Of a stretch of 64,000 nt of DNA, positions 22,371 to 33,453 are shown one piece after another. Positions within the stretch are counted from its first letter, which is position 1; each line of letters begins with the position of its first letter. The stretch spans positions 2,170,001-2,234,000 of the forward strand of contig CP087211.1 in NCBI GenBank assembly GCA_020912385.1, given 5' to 3'. A model generated the notes under the pieces. That model did not search any database. It was not told the origin of the DNA and worked only from the letters and a program-made list of their open reading frames with translations. Position numbers and translations under genes: made by a program. This stretch comes from Neofusicoccum parvum. Lineage: Eukaryota; Ascomycota; Dothideomycetes; Botryosphaeriales; Botryosphaeriaceae.

Positions 22371-24887
22371 GGTGCCGGGAAGCGGGGGAGGAGGAGGAGG
22401 GCGAGGAGGGGAGGAGGGGTGGAGGGATGGAGAGAAGTTTTGTTCAAAGGATCGAGGTTGGGGGCGGAAGGGATCTTCACTTCATGGAAGAGCATATGAT
22501 GAAAGGGACGGGGAGTGGGACTTAAGTGCTAGTCAGGTACGAGCAGCCATTATCCCAGACCGACAGCTTCTGCTCAGCGGTGCTCGCCTGGAGAAAGGTC
22601 AAACAAGCCTGATGGGAAGGCGGCCGGCCTGCAAGCCACCGCGGACCCTTACTTCCCGCAAGCGCATCCTTGGGCAGTAAAGGAGGTCCGGCGGGCGCGC
22701 GGCGCTGCGCCGCGGGCGGGAAGGGCGACGGCGTCGAATCAATGGCGAATGATATCGAGGCTAGCGCTAAAAGTTCGAAAATCGGCCTGCGCTTCCCACG
22801 TGGTAGCAAAAGAGTTGGCGTGCCAGTGCTCAAAAAGGGTAGGGGTGGAGGGTGAAGATGCTTCAGCTATGGCGGCCGTTACGGAAGGCGAGGGCCTATT
22901 CCTGGGCATGCGGTTGAGTGGGTTCGTGGAGCATCCCTGGACACTGCTTGAATCGTGTGGCCAGTGACGGGCCGAGTGGTGGTGCAGAGGGATGTGCATC
23001 CCGGGGGCGCCGGGATGTGGGGAGCAGAGTTCGGAGTAATCGTCACGGGGAAATCTTCACGCGTCTTGGTTCGTCGTTGGCCCTGGTGGACTGGAGCGGT
23101 TGGCTGTAAATAGTTCACCCGGCTGGTTCCTCTAATTAAAATGGCTTTCGCATCGAAAATCGCTTAGAAGCATATCGTACAGACGCAGCGTCCTCAGCGG
23201 AGACGACGTGTAACATCGGCGGGCATCCATCGACTGCCCGCCGTAACACACTGCAAACGCGTATCGACCGGGTGTAAGCGAGTGGTTATCTCCCATCATG
23301 GCGCCATGCAACGACCCCGGTACATGTAGCGGATCTGCTAGCTCGCAGTGACGATGTGTGTGCCTGGGGGGCAGAGCAGATCCCCAGTCGCCAAGGGCGC
23401 CGGAAGGCAATGATGCTCGCCACGGCGCAGCTCGCGGCGGCTCCGCATGCCGGCGTGATTTCGCCATGTATGTATGCCCGCGGCAGGGCACCTGGCCTGA
23501 TGACGGTTCGCAAGACTAGCAGACGCTGCCGCTATCGACCGGGCCGACCACTGGCGATCCAGACGGAGAGGCTCCGGGCGACGCCAGTGGTGCGGGGATG
23601 TCCACCCCGCTCCCGTGGCGGCGCAGGCGGTTCGCTTCGTTGGCCCCAAGCGGCAGAGGCGCTGGCGAGGGAGCTCGGAAAGTCGGCCGACTTTAGCGCG
23701 TCTCCTCCAGGGGCTCCAAGCTCCCAGGCTTGTCGCAAGAACCCTCTGACGTGCCTCCCGGGATTTTTCAGAGTTGTTGCGGATCGCTGCATGCCACACG
23801 CAGATTGACGGAGCCGTCGCCGGCCTGTCATTGGCCGTGTCATCGACAAGAGGGCCAGAGCGGGCTGGGATGATGCCCAACATCAGGTCCAATTCCAAAG
23901 ACTGCGCCGGCGCGACGGCATGTTTGCCAAAGGCTTGGCCTGCACTCATGGGGAAAAGAAGTCCTCCAAAGCTGAACCGACGCTATCGCAATGCATATTG
24001 ATCGACATATATAGCAGCCTTTCTGCAACCGCGTGGTCCGAGTCTATGCGGTGCGCGCCCGCAGTGGACACGCCGCACTGACTCGTGAGGTGAGGAGAAG
24101 CCGCCGACAGCCCAGAACATGAGCGCATTCAACGCCAAATATTGCAAGGCTGCAGCCCGTCTGCCAGGGGCTGCGAACGCCTGGTTAGTGGTCTCATATA
24201 GAAGACTGCAGACCCCCGAACCAATCTTGCGATCGGCCGGTCGAACTGAGGATAGGCCGAGCACCTATCCATGCGGCCCATTTCCGCGCCTCTATAGGTG
24301 CCCGCTCGCCGAATGAGCCGAGGAACCACCCAATATCGGGGCCGTTAAGCCCCAACCGGGAAACATCGCTCTGCCTAGTCGCACAGCTAGGTAAGATGGG
24401 AAATGGCGGGATTCGCCAGCGGATTCGATATTGTGATTGAGGTCCGGATACGATTATGCGACGTTGCTAAGGCAGCGGTGCGTGGAGGTACCCTGCTCCG
24501 TCAGGTCATCCAACGGTCGCAATCGTGCGCCGAGGCCCGAATTTGTGGGGGCGTCCAGCCAGGGGGAATCAAACAACTAGGCTCCCAAGGTATCTCGACA
24601 GGTCTATCCAAAGAAAAACACAGGTTGGTGTACTGTGGCCCCAAGACTCCACGGAAATGCTCGACACGAACGCGCGCAGCGGCCAGTCTGGGCTGCTGAG
24701 TCGGCTAACTTCAAGTCTGAAGGAACCCAAAATCATGATCGGTCTCTATCCGAGCATCTGGCAGTCTCCGCGCCGTGGTCCAGGTTGCTCCTCGCGTCCC
24801 GTCTGTCAAACGCGCTGCCGTCCGGGAGTCATCCAAGACGCGCGGGTCCCGCTCCAACCACCCGGCGCGTGGAACGGCACCGGCAGC
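22371..24887. other. 2.5-kb intergenic region, no gene recognised
   Basis: It contains the promoter of the rhodopsin-like gene on the left and the F-box gene's 3' end on the right. Mutually overlapping frames up to 203 aa (for example 23338-23949 minus) have no domain and are treated as chance ORFs. Confidence 0.5.
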
Positions 24888-25379
24888 TCATTTGGAAAAC
24901 TCGCGGATGGATGCCGAGTACCACTTCGGATCGTCCTCCACGACGGGGTCCAGGGCGTGGAAGATGAACGCCAAGGCCAGCGGCGACTTCATCAGGCCGT
25001 CGAAACGGTCAATGTCCAGGAACGGAAAGCCGGAGTTGGAGCAGAAGTAGCAGTCGCTGTAGATCCGCTTGTTTCCGAAGACCCGCCAGAACTTGCGGTA
25101 GAAGATGGCGTTGAGGCGCCAGTTGCGGGCGCGGCGGTAGCTGTCACACGGCAGGCTCCACTCCTCGGCGGCGCGGCCGCAGGCTGTGCGTTGGAAGATG
25201 CGGTCGGCGATGAGCTTCTCGTGCGAGGCGACAATGTCAGCGAAGCGGCGGTTGACGCAGCGCAGGCTGAGGACGGCGTCGGGAGCGTCGATCAGGACCT
25301 GCAGCAGCAGCTCGTTGGGGAGGCTCTCGAGGGAGACGCGCGGCGGCGGAGCGGTGTCCGCTCCTCCCTCGGAAGACAT
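24888..25379 (-). CDS. F-box protein, 163 aa
   Basis: A short single-exon protein. An F-box occupies residues about 15-55 with the typical start SLESLPNELLLQVLIDAPD and a following LRCVNRRFADIV. F-boxes bind Skp1 and recruit substrates to SCF ubiquitin ligases. The remaining 100 residues (YRRARNWRLNAIFYRKFWRV; CYFCSNSGFPFLDIDRFDGL) resemble the generic C-terminal part of fungal F-box proteins of unknown substrate. The protein is short for the group and contains no LRR or WD repeats. It ends ASIREFSK. The start ATG lies immediately before an acidic, Pro-rich lead. Confidence 0.8.
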   Translation of the reverse strand: MSSEGGADTAPPPRVSLESLPNELLLQVLIDAPDAVLSLRCVNRRFADIVASHEKLIADRIFQRTACGRAAEEWSLPCDSYRRARNWRLNAIFYRKFWRVFGNKRIYSDCYFCSNSGFPFLDIDRFDGLMKSPLALAFIFHALDPVVEDDPKWYSASIREFSK

Positions 25380-26455
25380 GGCCGACGCTCGACGGGGGCT
25401 GGGCGCACATAGGTGAGGTCCTGGCGAGGAGCGGAAGCCCTGGGGCGTGCAGTACTTGAGGAGTGAGAGCGCGCCGGATACCGAAGGAACTCCCGCCGTT
25501 ACCGGCCGAAGCTCCCTGCTCCGCTCTCACGTGGCCCGACGTCATACGACGCCTGCCTGTAGCCCCCACAAAAGCGCTGCGGATAAGCCGTCAGCCATCC
25601 TCTGCATCTACTGAACACTGTGCTTCTTGCACCAATGCCTCGAACGGGCGTCTTACGCGGACTGCCTGGCGATGAGGCAGCAATCCTCCCGTGCGAGTGG
25701 CTTCCTGATGCGGACCGAGGCCCGGTCCAAAGTCTTGGGATGTCTGCGCGCAACAAATTCCGCTTTTCAGCTGGCACAGCTTCAGCCCCAATGCAGCCTG
25801 TATAGGAGCCCAGATCCTCTGTGCGACCTTCCGAAAGCTATGTTTCGTCGGAGGTTTTCGCTGGTTGACGGCCTCTGTTTTGATTTGCTATTTTCTATTT
25901 TTTGTTTTGGCGCCACTGTCTTGGATTTTCTTCGTTGCTTCCCGACATCGGGCTACGATCTCCGTGGGAGGCTGGCACACGACTTCCAAGTTCTGAACAT
26001 GTGGAGAAGAAAAGCTCCGTAATCCTATCACACCTGCACATTGCGACAGATCTGTGACGAGCTTCCGGGGCTATCTCCAGCGTCACGCGTCCTTTCCACA
26101 AATAGTAACAGCTGTCGATCCTCTTCACTGCGCGGATTCCATTCCCTGCTCACAACTCCATGAAATTCAACGTGTCGTGACCCCACATGCTCACTAATCA
26201 GCTTCACAAGCACAGCTGGGTGCAGCACAAATAAGTGACGAACGGTATCTCTGCCGCGGTAAGTGATCCTTCCCGTCTGAGCCGTCTACTTCTGTTCTGC
26301 ATGTCATGAAATTCCTTTTTCTTGAGCAGCAAGGCTGTTGATGGTTGAAAAGCAACAGAGTGTCAGAGACTAACACAAAGCCAGATCTGTGTCCCCATTA
26401 CAGCGTTTCTATGTCGAGCAGATGCTTCGCGCTCGAAAGACAAAAAGGAAAAGTA
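25380..26455. other. Intergenic, no gene recognised
   Basis: The spacer holds the F-box promoter on its left side and the 3' side of the minus-strand membrane-protein candidate on its right. Short frames only. Confidence 0.45.
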
Positions 26456-27099
26456 TCAGGAAGTCATCGGATGATATTTTATCTTCCCATCCTCCACCAA
26501 CATCGGAATAGTTAAAGCAGTTGGCAAATGCCATCCAGGATTAACACGAATAATCTCGGCGATGCAGACTGCGAAGCCCAAACCCACCCCAGCGTAGTAT
26601 AAGCGGTGTCTGCTAAAGCCCGAGCCTGCCATCCACGAGAGTTTTTAGAATAGAGATTCAGGGTAGCAAGACTGTGCAACCATTACCGTGATGGCCACCG
26701 CGATGGTCCTTATAGCACCTGATAACCCCCTCCGTAGTCCCATTTCTTCCAAACCAGGACTCTCCGAATTCGAGCTACCGGGGCCTCAAAACAAGAATTG
26801 TGAAGAACGCACCAAATGGGAGCATCACGGGCGACAAATACAAACTGACCCTCGATCGGAAGAAAGAAGCCGTTATTACGAATTAGTTGTACCTCAACAT
26901 GATTCCTCTGACGAGCGAGCGCCACCTCAGCATGTTGAGAGCTTCGGGCGAGTCCGGCGGCATGACCCGCCGTGCCAGCCGCCTACGAAGAACGAAGGCG
27001 CCCCAAGCGAGTATCACCGTACCCAAGCTGCGCAGCATAAACTGCATTAAGAAAAACGAATGCAACAAGCGATGGAGTGACGTACTCATCCAAAGCCAT
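26456..27099 (-). CDS. Candidate five-exon small integral membrane protein, 150 aa
   Basis: Not recognised. Reading the minus strand by hand gives exons 27099-27023, 26982-26893, 26850-26779, 26729-26673 and 26612-26456. All four introns are GT-AG, 40, 42, 49 and 60 nt, and all joins keep frame. The product starts MALDEYVTPSLVAFVFLNAV and contains hydrophobic stretches LVAFVFLNAVYAAQL, VSLYLSPVMLPFGAFFTILV, IRTIAVAITVMVA and LYYAGVGLGFAVCIAEII, hence three or four likely membrane helices. It ends near KIKYHPMTS. The hydrophobic spacing across exons argues that this is a real, or recently real, gene. The fourth donor (GTCTTG) is weak and introns 1 and 2 are very short, so the model could be partly wrong. 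Upstream exons cannot be excluded. Confidence 0.42.
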
Positions 27100-28338
27100 C
27101 CCGGCGACTGTTATCGAGATGCAGAAGAGGAGCGGGAGCCCAGATTAGGGTGAGTTGTTCGAAGACGTCAAACTGCGTGAATGAAGCTATTTATTGGAAT
27201 GTAAGAGTCTGGAATTGGAAGGTAGAGAAGTAGGCATAATGAATTGCTAGCGAGGGCGCAGCTTTTTGAAGGTACATGGTTTAGCTGTGCCGCAATTAGG
27301 CAACTCTTCTGTGGGGTCTGAGTTGGCGCATCAAAAATAGCTCTTGAATTTTCTTGGAACAAACTCATTATGTAATAAACAAGCTAATAGCACAAAATGA
27401 GTATGAAACAATGAGAAGAGTGCACGTACTGGATCCGGGTCAAAGTCCGAGACCAACGTGTGATCTTACGGAAGGAAATAGAGGTTGCTCGTTGTGATCA
27501 GGGTGGCTAATCAAGCTATTATGCTATATAATTACTCTCACGGTGTCTCTCATACGAGCCAGGAAGGTCACAGTACCAGATCTCTCCGCTGGTGTGTTTG
27601 ATTCTGTCGAACTTGCAAAAGTACGACGCCGCACTGTTACTAGTGCGTGCTAATATGCCTTATATGCTGACAGATTCCTGCAAGTGAAATTGGATTGTCG
27701 ATGCTGTGACACATTCCAGCTCTTCAGACGTTCGACAGTGCTACCGCGGCCTCAAACGACCAGGGTGAGCGGCTTGGTTCTCGGGTCAGCTGCAGATGAA
27801 TTTTGTTATTTGTGCAACCTCGCGTATGCATCGCAGGTGTGGGAATACAATGATTGCTTCAGACGTTCAATGTTGGAGCGCATAGCGCTTTTCCGAACTC
27901 GGTAGGATGCATGAGCTCATGACTGCAGACATCCAGATAGCATGCCTTTATCGTTTTGAATGGATGCTCACTTTAGTCGGCTTGAGGGCCCTCGAATATT
28001 CTGTGATGCGAATGTCGGATGAATTTATCTTTTCGGACAAGAACGGCCGGATTCAGATGTTATTAATATGTGCGGTGGTGATTTCAAGTGTTGGCTAATG
28101 AATGCCATCGTTCGTGAATATTGCTCTAGAAGAAACTTCAAAGGCTTTACTCTCACACAGCTAAGTGAAGATTGGAAAAGAACAGGTCGTCGTCGGCGGA
28201 AAGACAAGAAGCACCAGCCCTCATCACGTGCCAGCCTTGGCAAGGAATTTCTGGCGCCGACCACCATCACCGGCGAAGCTCGACGATCCGTCAACACCAC
28301 CACGACCCCAACCCACCACCACCCCTCCCACCGCCACC
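27100..28338. other. AT-rich intergenic region
   Basis: Relatively AT-rich spacer containing the promoters of the divergent membrane-protein candidate (-) and mL50 (+). Two short frames at 27684-28098 have no recognised feature. Sequence becomes GC-rich again near 28230. Confidence 0.5.
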
Positions 28339-29458
28339 ATGCGCAGAATACCACGCCTCCCGCCGTCAATTGACCTCGCGCACCCCGCCCCGCCCCGCCA
28401 CACCCGCCGCATCTCGACCACCGCGCGCGCCGCGGCCAAGAGCACCAGCACGCCGTTCACCGAGCGCCTGCGCACCAAGATCTGGGGCACCGACCACGCG
28501 CCCGGCCGCGAGGACCCGTACTCGTTCGACTCGCCCCTGCGCAGCGAGCAGCCGCCGCAGCCGCCACGCCGGCCGCCGCAGCCGGCCGCGGTCTCGGAGC
28601 AGCAGCAGCAGGGCCCGAAGCGGCCGGTGCGGGCGCTGAAGGACGGGTACGAGCCGGCCAAGACGTGGCACGGGCTGGAGTGGGTCGGCGGCGAGAAGTG
28701 GGCGCCGGAGCAGGAGCAAGTAGCACCGTTCGAAGCGCGAGCTGCGCGGGCTGCGGCAGCTTGGTCGCCTGGGGAAAGTGTTCGCTGACTGGTGGCGTGT
28801 AGTTTCGTCGCGGCCGACGTGGCCGAGAAGACCAGCGATAAGCAGGAGATCACGGCGGCGTTGCGGAGGGCGCTGGTCGAGGTGCATGCGGCGAAGAGTA
28901 ATGGCGACTCGCTGGAGAAGGTCTACAACAGGACAGATGACATTTCCGTCGCCTTCAAGCTGAAGGCTGCGAAGGATGGGAGCGCTGTGATTACGGAGAG
29001 GAAAGTGGAGGACCATACTGCAAGCATTGGCGAGATTGTGGAACAGGTCGGCATCAGTCCGGGGGAAATCAAGAGGTGGAAGCCGGTTTCCCTGCGCGAC
29101 CCGGAGATCAAGTTCGCGGTGAGCATGCAGAAGTTTTTGACCAGCTGGAGCCGTGTCGCTAATGTTATGTCAGGTCGTCAAGCGCGTCATGCAGCTGACT
29201 GGCCTTCGAATTTCCGACCCTGTCATCGCTAGGAGCAGCACAGCCGGAATCCTGCTTGACCAGATCACTGCGCGCGAACAGCCTAAGAAGCTTGCGGAGA
29301 GGCTTGAGCACAACGAGCAGCTTGCTAAGCTGCCAAACGTCAAGATCAGCCGCCGGAGGATCACACCCATCGATAAGGAGAAGGAAGTTGGCAGGTGGAA
29401 GGTCATTGAGCAGAAGCTTCTGGACAAGAACTTGCCTGTAACTGGTCACGAGATTTGA
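28339..29458 (+). CDS. Mitochondrial large ribosomal subunit protein mL50 (L50 family), 325 aa
   Basis: Exons 28339-28715, 28803-29118 and 29174-29458. The start ATG has a strong context (GCCACCATG). The first 35 residues are Arg/Ala/Ser-rich without acidic residues (RRISTTARAAAKS), a typical matrix targeting sequence. KTWHGLEWVGGEKW followed by ALRRALVEVHAAKSNGD, then VVKRVMQLTGLRISDPVIA and the basic C-terminus, fit the fungal mL50/MRPL13 family of the mitoribosome; this assignment is from memory of the family. The first intron only keeps frame if the donor is GC (GCAAGT at 28716) with acceptor TAG at 28802; this gives EQDFVAADVAEK. The nearby GT donor at 28720 is out of phase. Confidence 0.68.
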
Positions 29459-29846
29459 GGAAAATCTCATCGCAGTAGGAGAAGACTAAAACAATGTACC
29501 ATACCTGTAACATGGGGCAGGCTTAACGGGCCCGGAATACCAGCGTAATGACCACGCATGTCAACATCCATCGCAGCTTTCAGACTTCGGCATCACATTT
29601 TGTCATTTCAATCCGGGTTCTAAATTTGCTTAACTTTCAGAACAGACGTCATTTGTAAATTTCACCATCCCGAACCTCACAGCATCACGTCATCACGGTC
29701 GGAACGAAGTCCACCAGCAAAAGTATGTGCACAGTTGTCTTGAATACATTTACAAGAAGATAATAACCACCGCATCAAACACTATCCGAAAAGTTTGTTC
29801 GTCTTTTTCACTCATGAGCTCTTCCCCATTTCAATCACGGACGCAT
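29459..29846. other. Tail-to-tail spacer (mL50 / GH131)
   Basis: Short AT-leaning convergent intergenic stretch, expected to carry both 3' UTRs. No gene. Confidence 0.5.
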
Positions 29847-31084
29847 TTACGAGCTCTCCTCCTGGGCCAACCAGGCCTTGATGGCGGTGTACCACTTGTA
29901 GATGGCCTCATTGACCTCAGTCTGCTCCTCAGCGGACAGGCCGTTGCCGGAGTCGGTGCTGCTGCTATCGCTGCCGTTGCCCTCAGCGGGAACGCTGCCG
30001 GTCTGGCCGGTGGCGGTCGACGCGGCGGCGGTGGAGGAGGTGGTGGAGCTGACGACGGTCTGCAGAGTGGTGGGGGCGACGGACGAGACCTGCGCAGCGG
30101 GGGTGGAGACGACGGCGGCGACGGAAGAGGTGGTCGGGACGGGGGTGGAGGTGGCGGCCTCCTGGACGGCGACGGACGACGAGGAAGCAGTCGTGGCGGG
30201 CGCGGCAGACGACGCCGCAGACGAAGAACCGGTCGAGCCGGACGACGAGGCGGAGCCCGAGCCGACCGAGGTGGTCAGGTCGCCGCTCTCGATGTACACG
30301 CCGCTGAAGTACCAGTCCTCGGCCGTGGCGTCGGTGGCGGCGTTGAGGCGCAGGACGCCCAGGTGCCAGTCGGCGCCGTTGGAGCTGGCCGACACGGACA
30401 CGGGGCCCGCGACCTTGGTCAGCTCGTCCGAGCCGGTCGAGTGCCAGAAGGTCACGCTGCCGCCCGAGAAGTCGATCTCGTACGCGACGTTGTGCCACAC
30501 GCCCGCCTCGAACGTCACGTTCCACTGCGACTCCGAGTTGGCGTACCAGCGGAGAGAGGTGTCCTGGGTGCCGCTGGCGCCGCTGATGAGGCCGTACTTC
30601 ATCTCGGTGAAGTGGGACTCTGAACAACCTCGTTAATATGTGGGCGTTTGGAGGGATTCGCCGGAACCTTACCGAAGAAGTTGACCTGGTGCTCATAGCC
30701 AGCGTTAGGCGCGTTCTCCTCCTTGCGCATCATGGAGAAGTGGTAGTAGACGGTGCCCTCGTTGATGGCGGCGGTGGTCTGGGGGATCAGCTCGGTGCGC
30801 AGCATGCCACCGGAGTTCCACTGCGAGGTCGAGTCGATGCTGATCTTGGCGCCCATGGCGTCGCTGCTGGCCGGGTTCTTGAAGTCGGCGCCAGTGTTGA
30901 CGTAGTCGGTGAGCTCGCCCGAGCCGTGGATGTAGTACTGGTACGCGCCCTTCTGGTTGGACCACGACCACGCCGACAGCTCGGACGAGGTGTCGGCGGT
31001 GAACTTGCCGTCCCAGAGGGTCTCGCCGGCGAGCGCGGTGCTCGCCAGGGCGGAAAGGAGCGCGGGGGCGAATTGGTAACGCAT
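29847..31084 (-). CDS. Secreted GH131 beta-glucanase with Ser/Thr-rich tail, 394 aa
   Basis: Exons 31084-30673 and 30619-29847, intron 53 nt. A signal peptide (MRYQFAPALLSALASTALAG) precedes mature GETLWDGKF. The GH131 domain covers about residues 20-255 with hallmark text: WSWSNQKGAYQYYIHGSGEL, RTELIPQTTAAINEGTVYYH, ESHFTEMKYGLISGASG, WHNVAYEIDFSGGSVTFWHS and SSNGADWHLGVLRL. GH131 enzymes cleave beta-1,3/1,6- and beta-1,4-glucans and are secreted during plant-biomass growth. After the domain come about 110 residues of Ser/Thr/Ala/Val-rich linker and then a short charged helix (TEVNEAIYKWYTAIKAWLAQ). No CBM1 follows, unlike several GH131 proteins, and no clear GPI signal is present. Confidence 0.93.
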
Positions 31085-33198
31085 GGTGGAGTTTTTGGCG
31101 GTTGGTATTTTCGAGATCTACTCAAGAACGGTGGTTGGTGGAAAGAGTGGAAGGTACGAGATCAACTCGTTGGGTGTAAAAGAATGACTGGAGAACGAAA
31201 GTGTATCCAAAAACGACGACCGGCACAGCGGATGGATGAGAAGAGGGAAAGGAAGCAAAGCGGCAGGCCAAGCCGGTGGGTATATGTACGGATAGTAGGG
31301 GCGTTCGCCTGGCCGCCCCTCCGCATGAACGATTCATCGGCTATACAGCATCTCGCCAAGATGAAACGCGAGCACCGGCAAGCGAATGCCGTTTGAAACA
31401 AGCCTCTTCTCGAGAACCGCTGACGTTTGTGGGAGCGGTGGAACCTGCAAATTTCCGAAGGGGGGAATCGTGGCATCGCTTCGAAACAACTACCGCGACC
31501 CCTGGTTGGCGGGAAAAGTGTGTGCCGCCAATGCCGGGCAAGCGTGGCGCGACGGCCGGCAATGACTTGCATCATCCAATGCGCGCTTGGACGTTGTTTT
31601 CTGCGGATAGCACCACCCCTGCGCAGATCGCGCGCTTCGGTCGCGGATTGATGGATGCTTGCGACGTGGTGAAGCCGGCGAGAATGCGGCTCCTATATCG
31701 TGTAAAGAGCGCTCCGCTGTTTCTGCGGCTGAAATAATTGTCAGGCCAGTATATGGAGTCCGGAGCGTCCCTTTTAGCGTCCGTGGCTCCCGACAAGAAG
31801 GATGCTGTCCGCTTCCTGTCGGATACCCGGATCTCAACGGCATTCTAGGCGTGAGTATCCGCGCACTTATCCCGATAACGTATTCATCTTCATTTGCTTG
31901 CGGTCTGCTCTTGTTGTTCGAGCCCCAGAAGTATCCATCAAGGAAGAGAACCCGCGTTGCTGCTGGGTTCGCTTGCTACTAGACTTCCTGATCATTTGCT
32001 TCCCTAAAATGAAGGTCAGCTTCTCCCTGTTTCCAGCCATTCAATCTCTTCTCTTTTCTGAATTCACCGCTTCATTCTCTTTTCAGTCATCCGCCGGCCA
32101 CAATTGCATGATGCACAACACCCCTGTCTTCCGGCTGTGCCTCACGCCCGCGTGCGCCAATACGAAATGGAGCCCCGGCCAGCTCAGTTATTGGCCTAGC
32201 GCAGCCTTACCGCTCTTGTACTTTACCCACCATTAGCAGCCCTAGATAGATGCTATCTTTCCAGGGTGCCAGAAGACGTCAGTCTAGGCTCGACTTCCCC
32301 GCTCTTGCACGAGCAGTGGGAGCCCTCTGAAGGCTATAGCTTGACACCCCCTCCCAGCAACGTCTTTTCTCCGTCACTCACCGTCACACATTCCTAAACA
32401 GTTCAACCGCATTGCGGTCTCTTGATTTTTCCCTCGCGTCAAATATGCATGGCTTTACCGCGCGGCTGTCGCCAAGCCGTCGTCGCGTCGAATCCACCGA
32501 AGAGTCCAACCCTGGCCCCAGACGCCTTCCGGAGGAAACACCGCGTCAGCAGACCTTGCTCCTTCTGGAACATTGTGGACTCATCCCCCCACGCGCCATT
32601 AAGATTGGGCAACGCTCACTGGATGCCGTCAACACGCCTTGCATAGACACGTCGACGCGCAGTCAGCTGCTCGCGCGGGCCGCATGCACCTGTCTGCTTC
32701 TCTGCCCAACCATCAAGCCGAAAGATTCTTCTCGGTCACATAATAACTCACCGCATTTTAGATCAAGGGTCCAAGTGGTTCTCCTCCTGCAATCATTAGT
32801 CCGGCGTTCGGCCGAATATGCAGTAGTGTTGTAGGAGTTGAGTTCCAGGTGGGTTGCAATGCAGGCGCTGATCACCTTCAAGCCGGGGGAGTATGGTCGC
32901 GATATGCAGATATGGCTCGGTATAACAGGCAGCAGTTGAACATGTTTGCCTTCTTTTCTGATTGCCTTGTCAATCAAGACCTCATTGAGAGATTGAGGTA
33001 GATATCGAGGGTAAGGAGCGGTGTAGAAGTGACACTGAAGATACGTACCTCACGGGCATCTGGTAAGTATAAAGATCTCCTGGGTTGCACTTATCATACA
33101 ACCCTTCAGCGCTCACCACCTGCATCGAATTTTCATTCTCTTGCCAGCTCTATTTGGCCAGCTTGGGGAATCATTTTCTACATCCTTTCCATTGCACT
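31085..33198. other. Intergenic, divergent promoters (GH131 - / small C2HC gene +)
   Basis: No gene recognised in 2.1 kb. A TATA-like element of the downstream small gene lies at 33067-33074. Open frames at 31276-31737 and 32412-32834 overlap opposite-strand frames and have no features. Confidence 0.5.
33067..33074 (+). promoter_or_regulatory. TATA-like element upstream of small C2HC gene 1
   Basis: GTATAAAG lies about 130 nt before the ATG at 33199, with no intervening ATG. Caution: the preceding GGTAAGTAT also resembles a splice donor, so this could instead mark a 5' UTR intron. Confidence 0.4.
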
Positions 33199-33453
33199 AT
33201 GGCGCCCCGCAAGAGTTCTCGGCAGTCGTCCCAACCCAAGAAGGAAGCTCCTGACGCCGGAGAGTGTCGCTTGGAAGCCAAGCGTTGCCCCGTTTGCGGG
33301 GAGTGGATCAATCGTGATGGAGGTCGCCACAAATGTCCCGGAAACCCTGCAGCTATCCGATCCCTTCCCAACTACAAGGAAGAATCCGACACGAGCGAGG
33401 ACGATGACTCCAGCAACGGATCGGACTTTGGCAGCCCTACTCTCGTAGATTGA
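33199..33453 (+). CDS. Small C2HC zinc-binding-like protein, copy 1 (84 aa)
   Basis: Not a family I recognise. A Lys/Ser-rich basic N-terminus precedes CPVCGEWINRDGGRHKC, with putative ligands Cys30, Cys33, His44 and Cys46, then ProGly. The pattern C-x2-C-x2-W-x4-GG-x-H-x-C-P-G recurs exactly in two other short ORFs in this window (42643 and 54760). The C-terminal 25 residues are acidic and Ser-rich (EESDTSEDDDSSNGSDFG). No signal peptide. The first ATG after the TATA-like element is used, and the reading frame ends at TGA 33451-33453. Such a small single finger with charged tails could bind nucleic acid or protein; function is unknown. Two cousins with the same motif but otherwise different sequence are the main evidence that it is coding. 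Confidence 0.65.
   Translation: MAPRKSSRQSSQPKKEAPDAGECRLEAKRCPVCGEWINRDGGRHKCPGNPAAIRSLPNYKEESDTSEDDDSSNGSDFGSPTLVD

Noticed and set aside
23338..23949. 203-aa minus-strand frame
   Set aside because: No recognisable features; overlaps a 150-aa plus-strand frame of equal quality.
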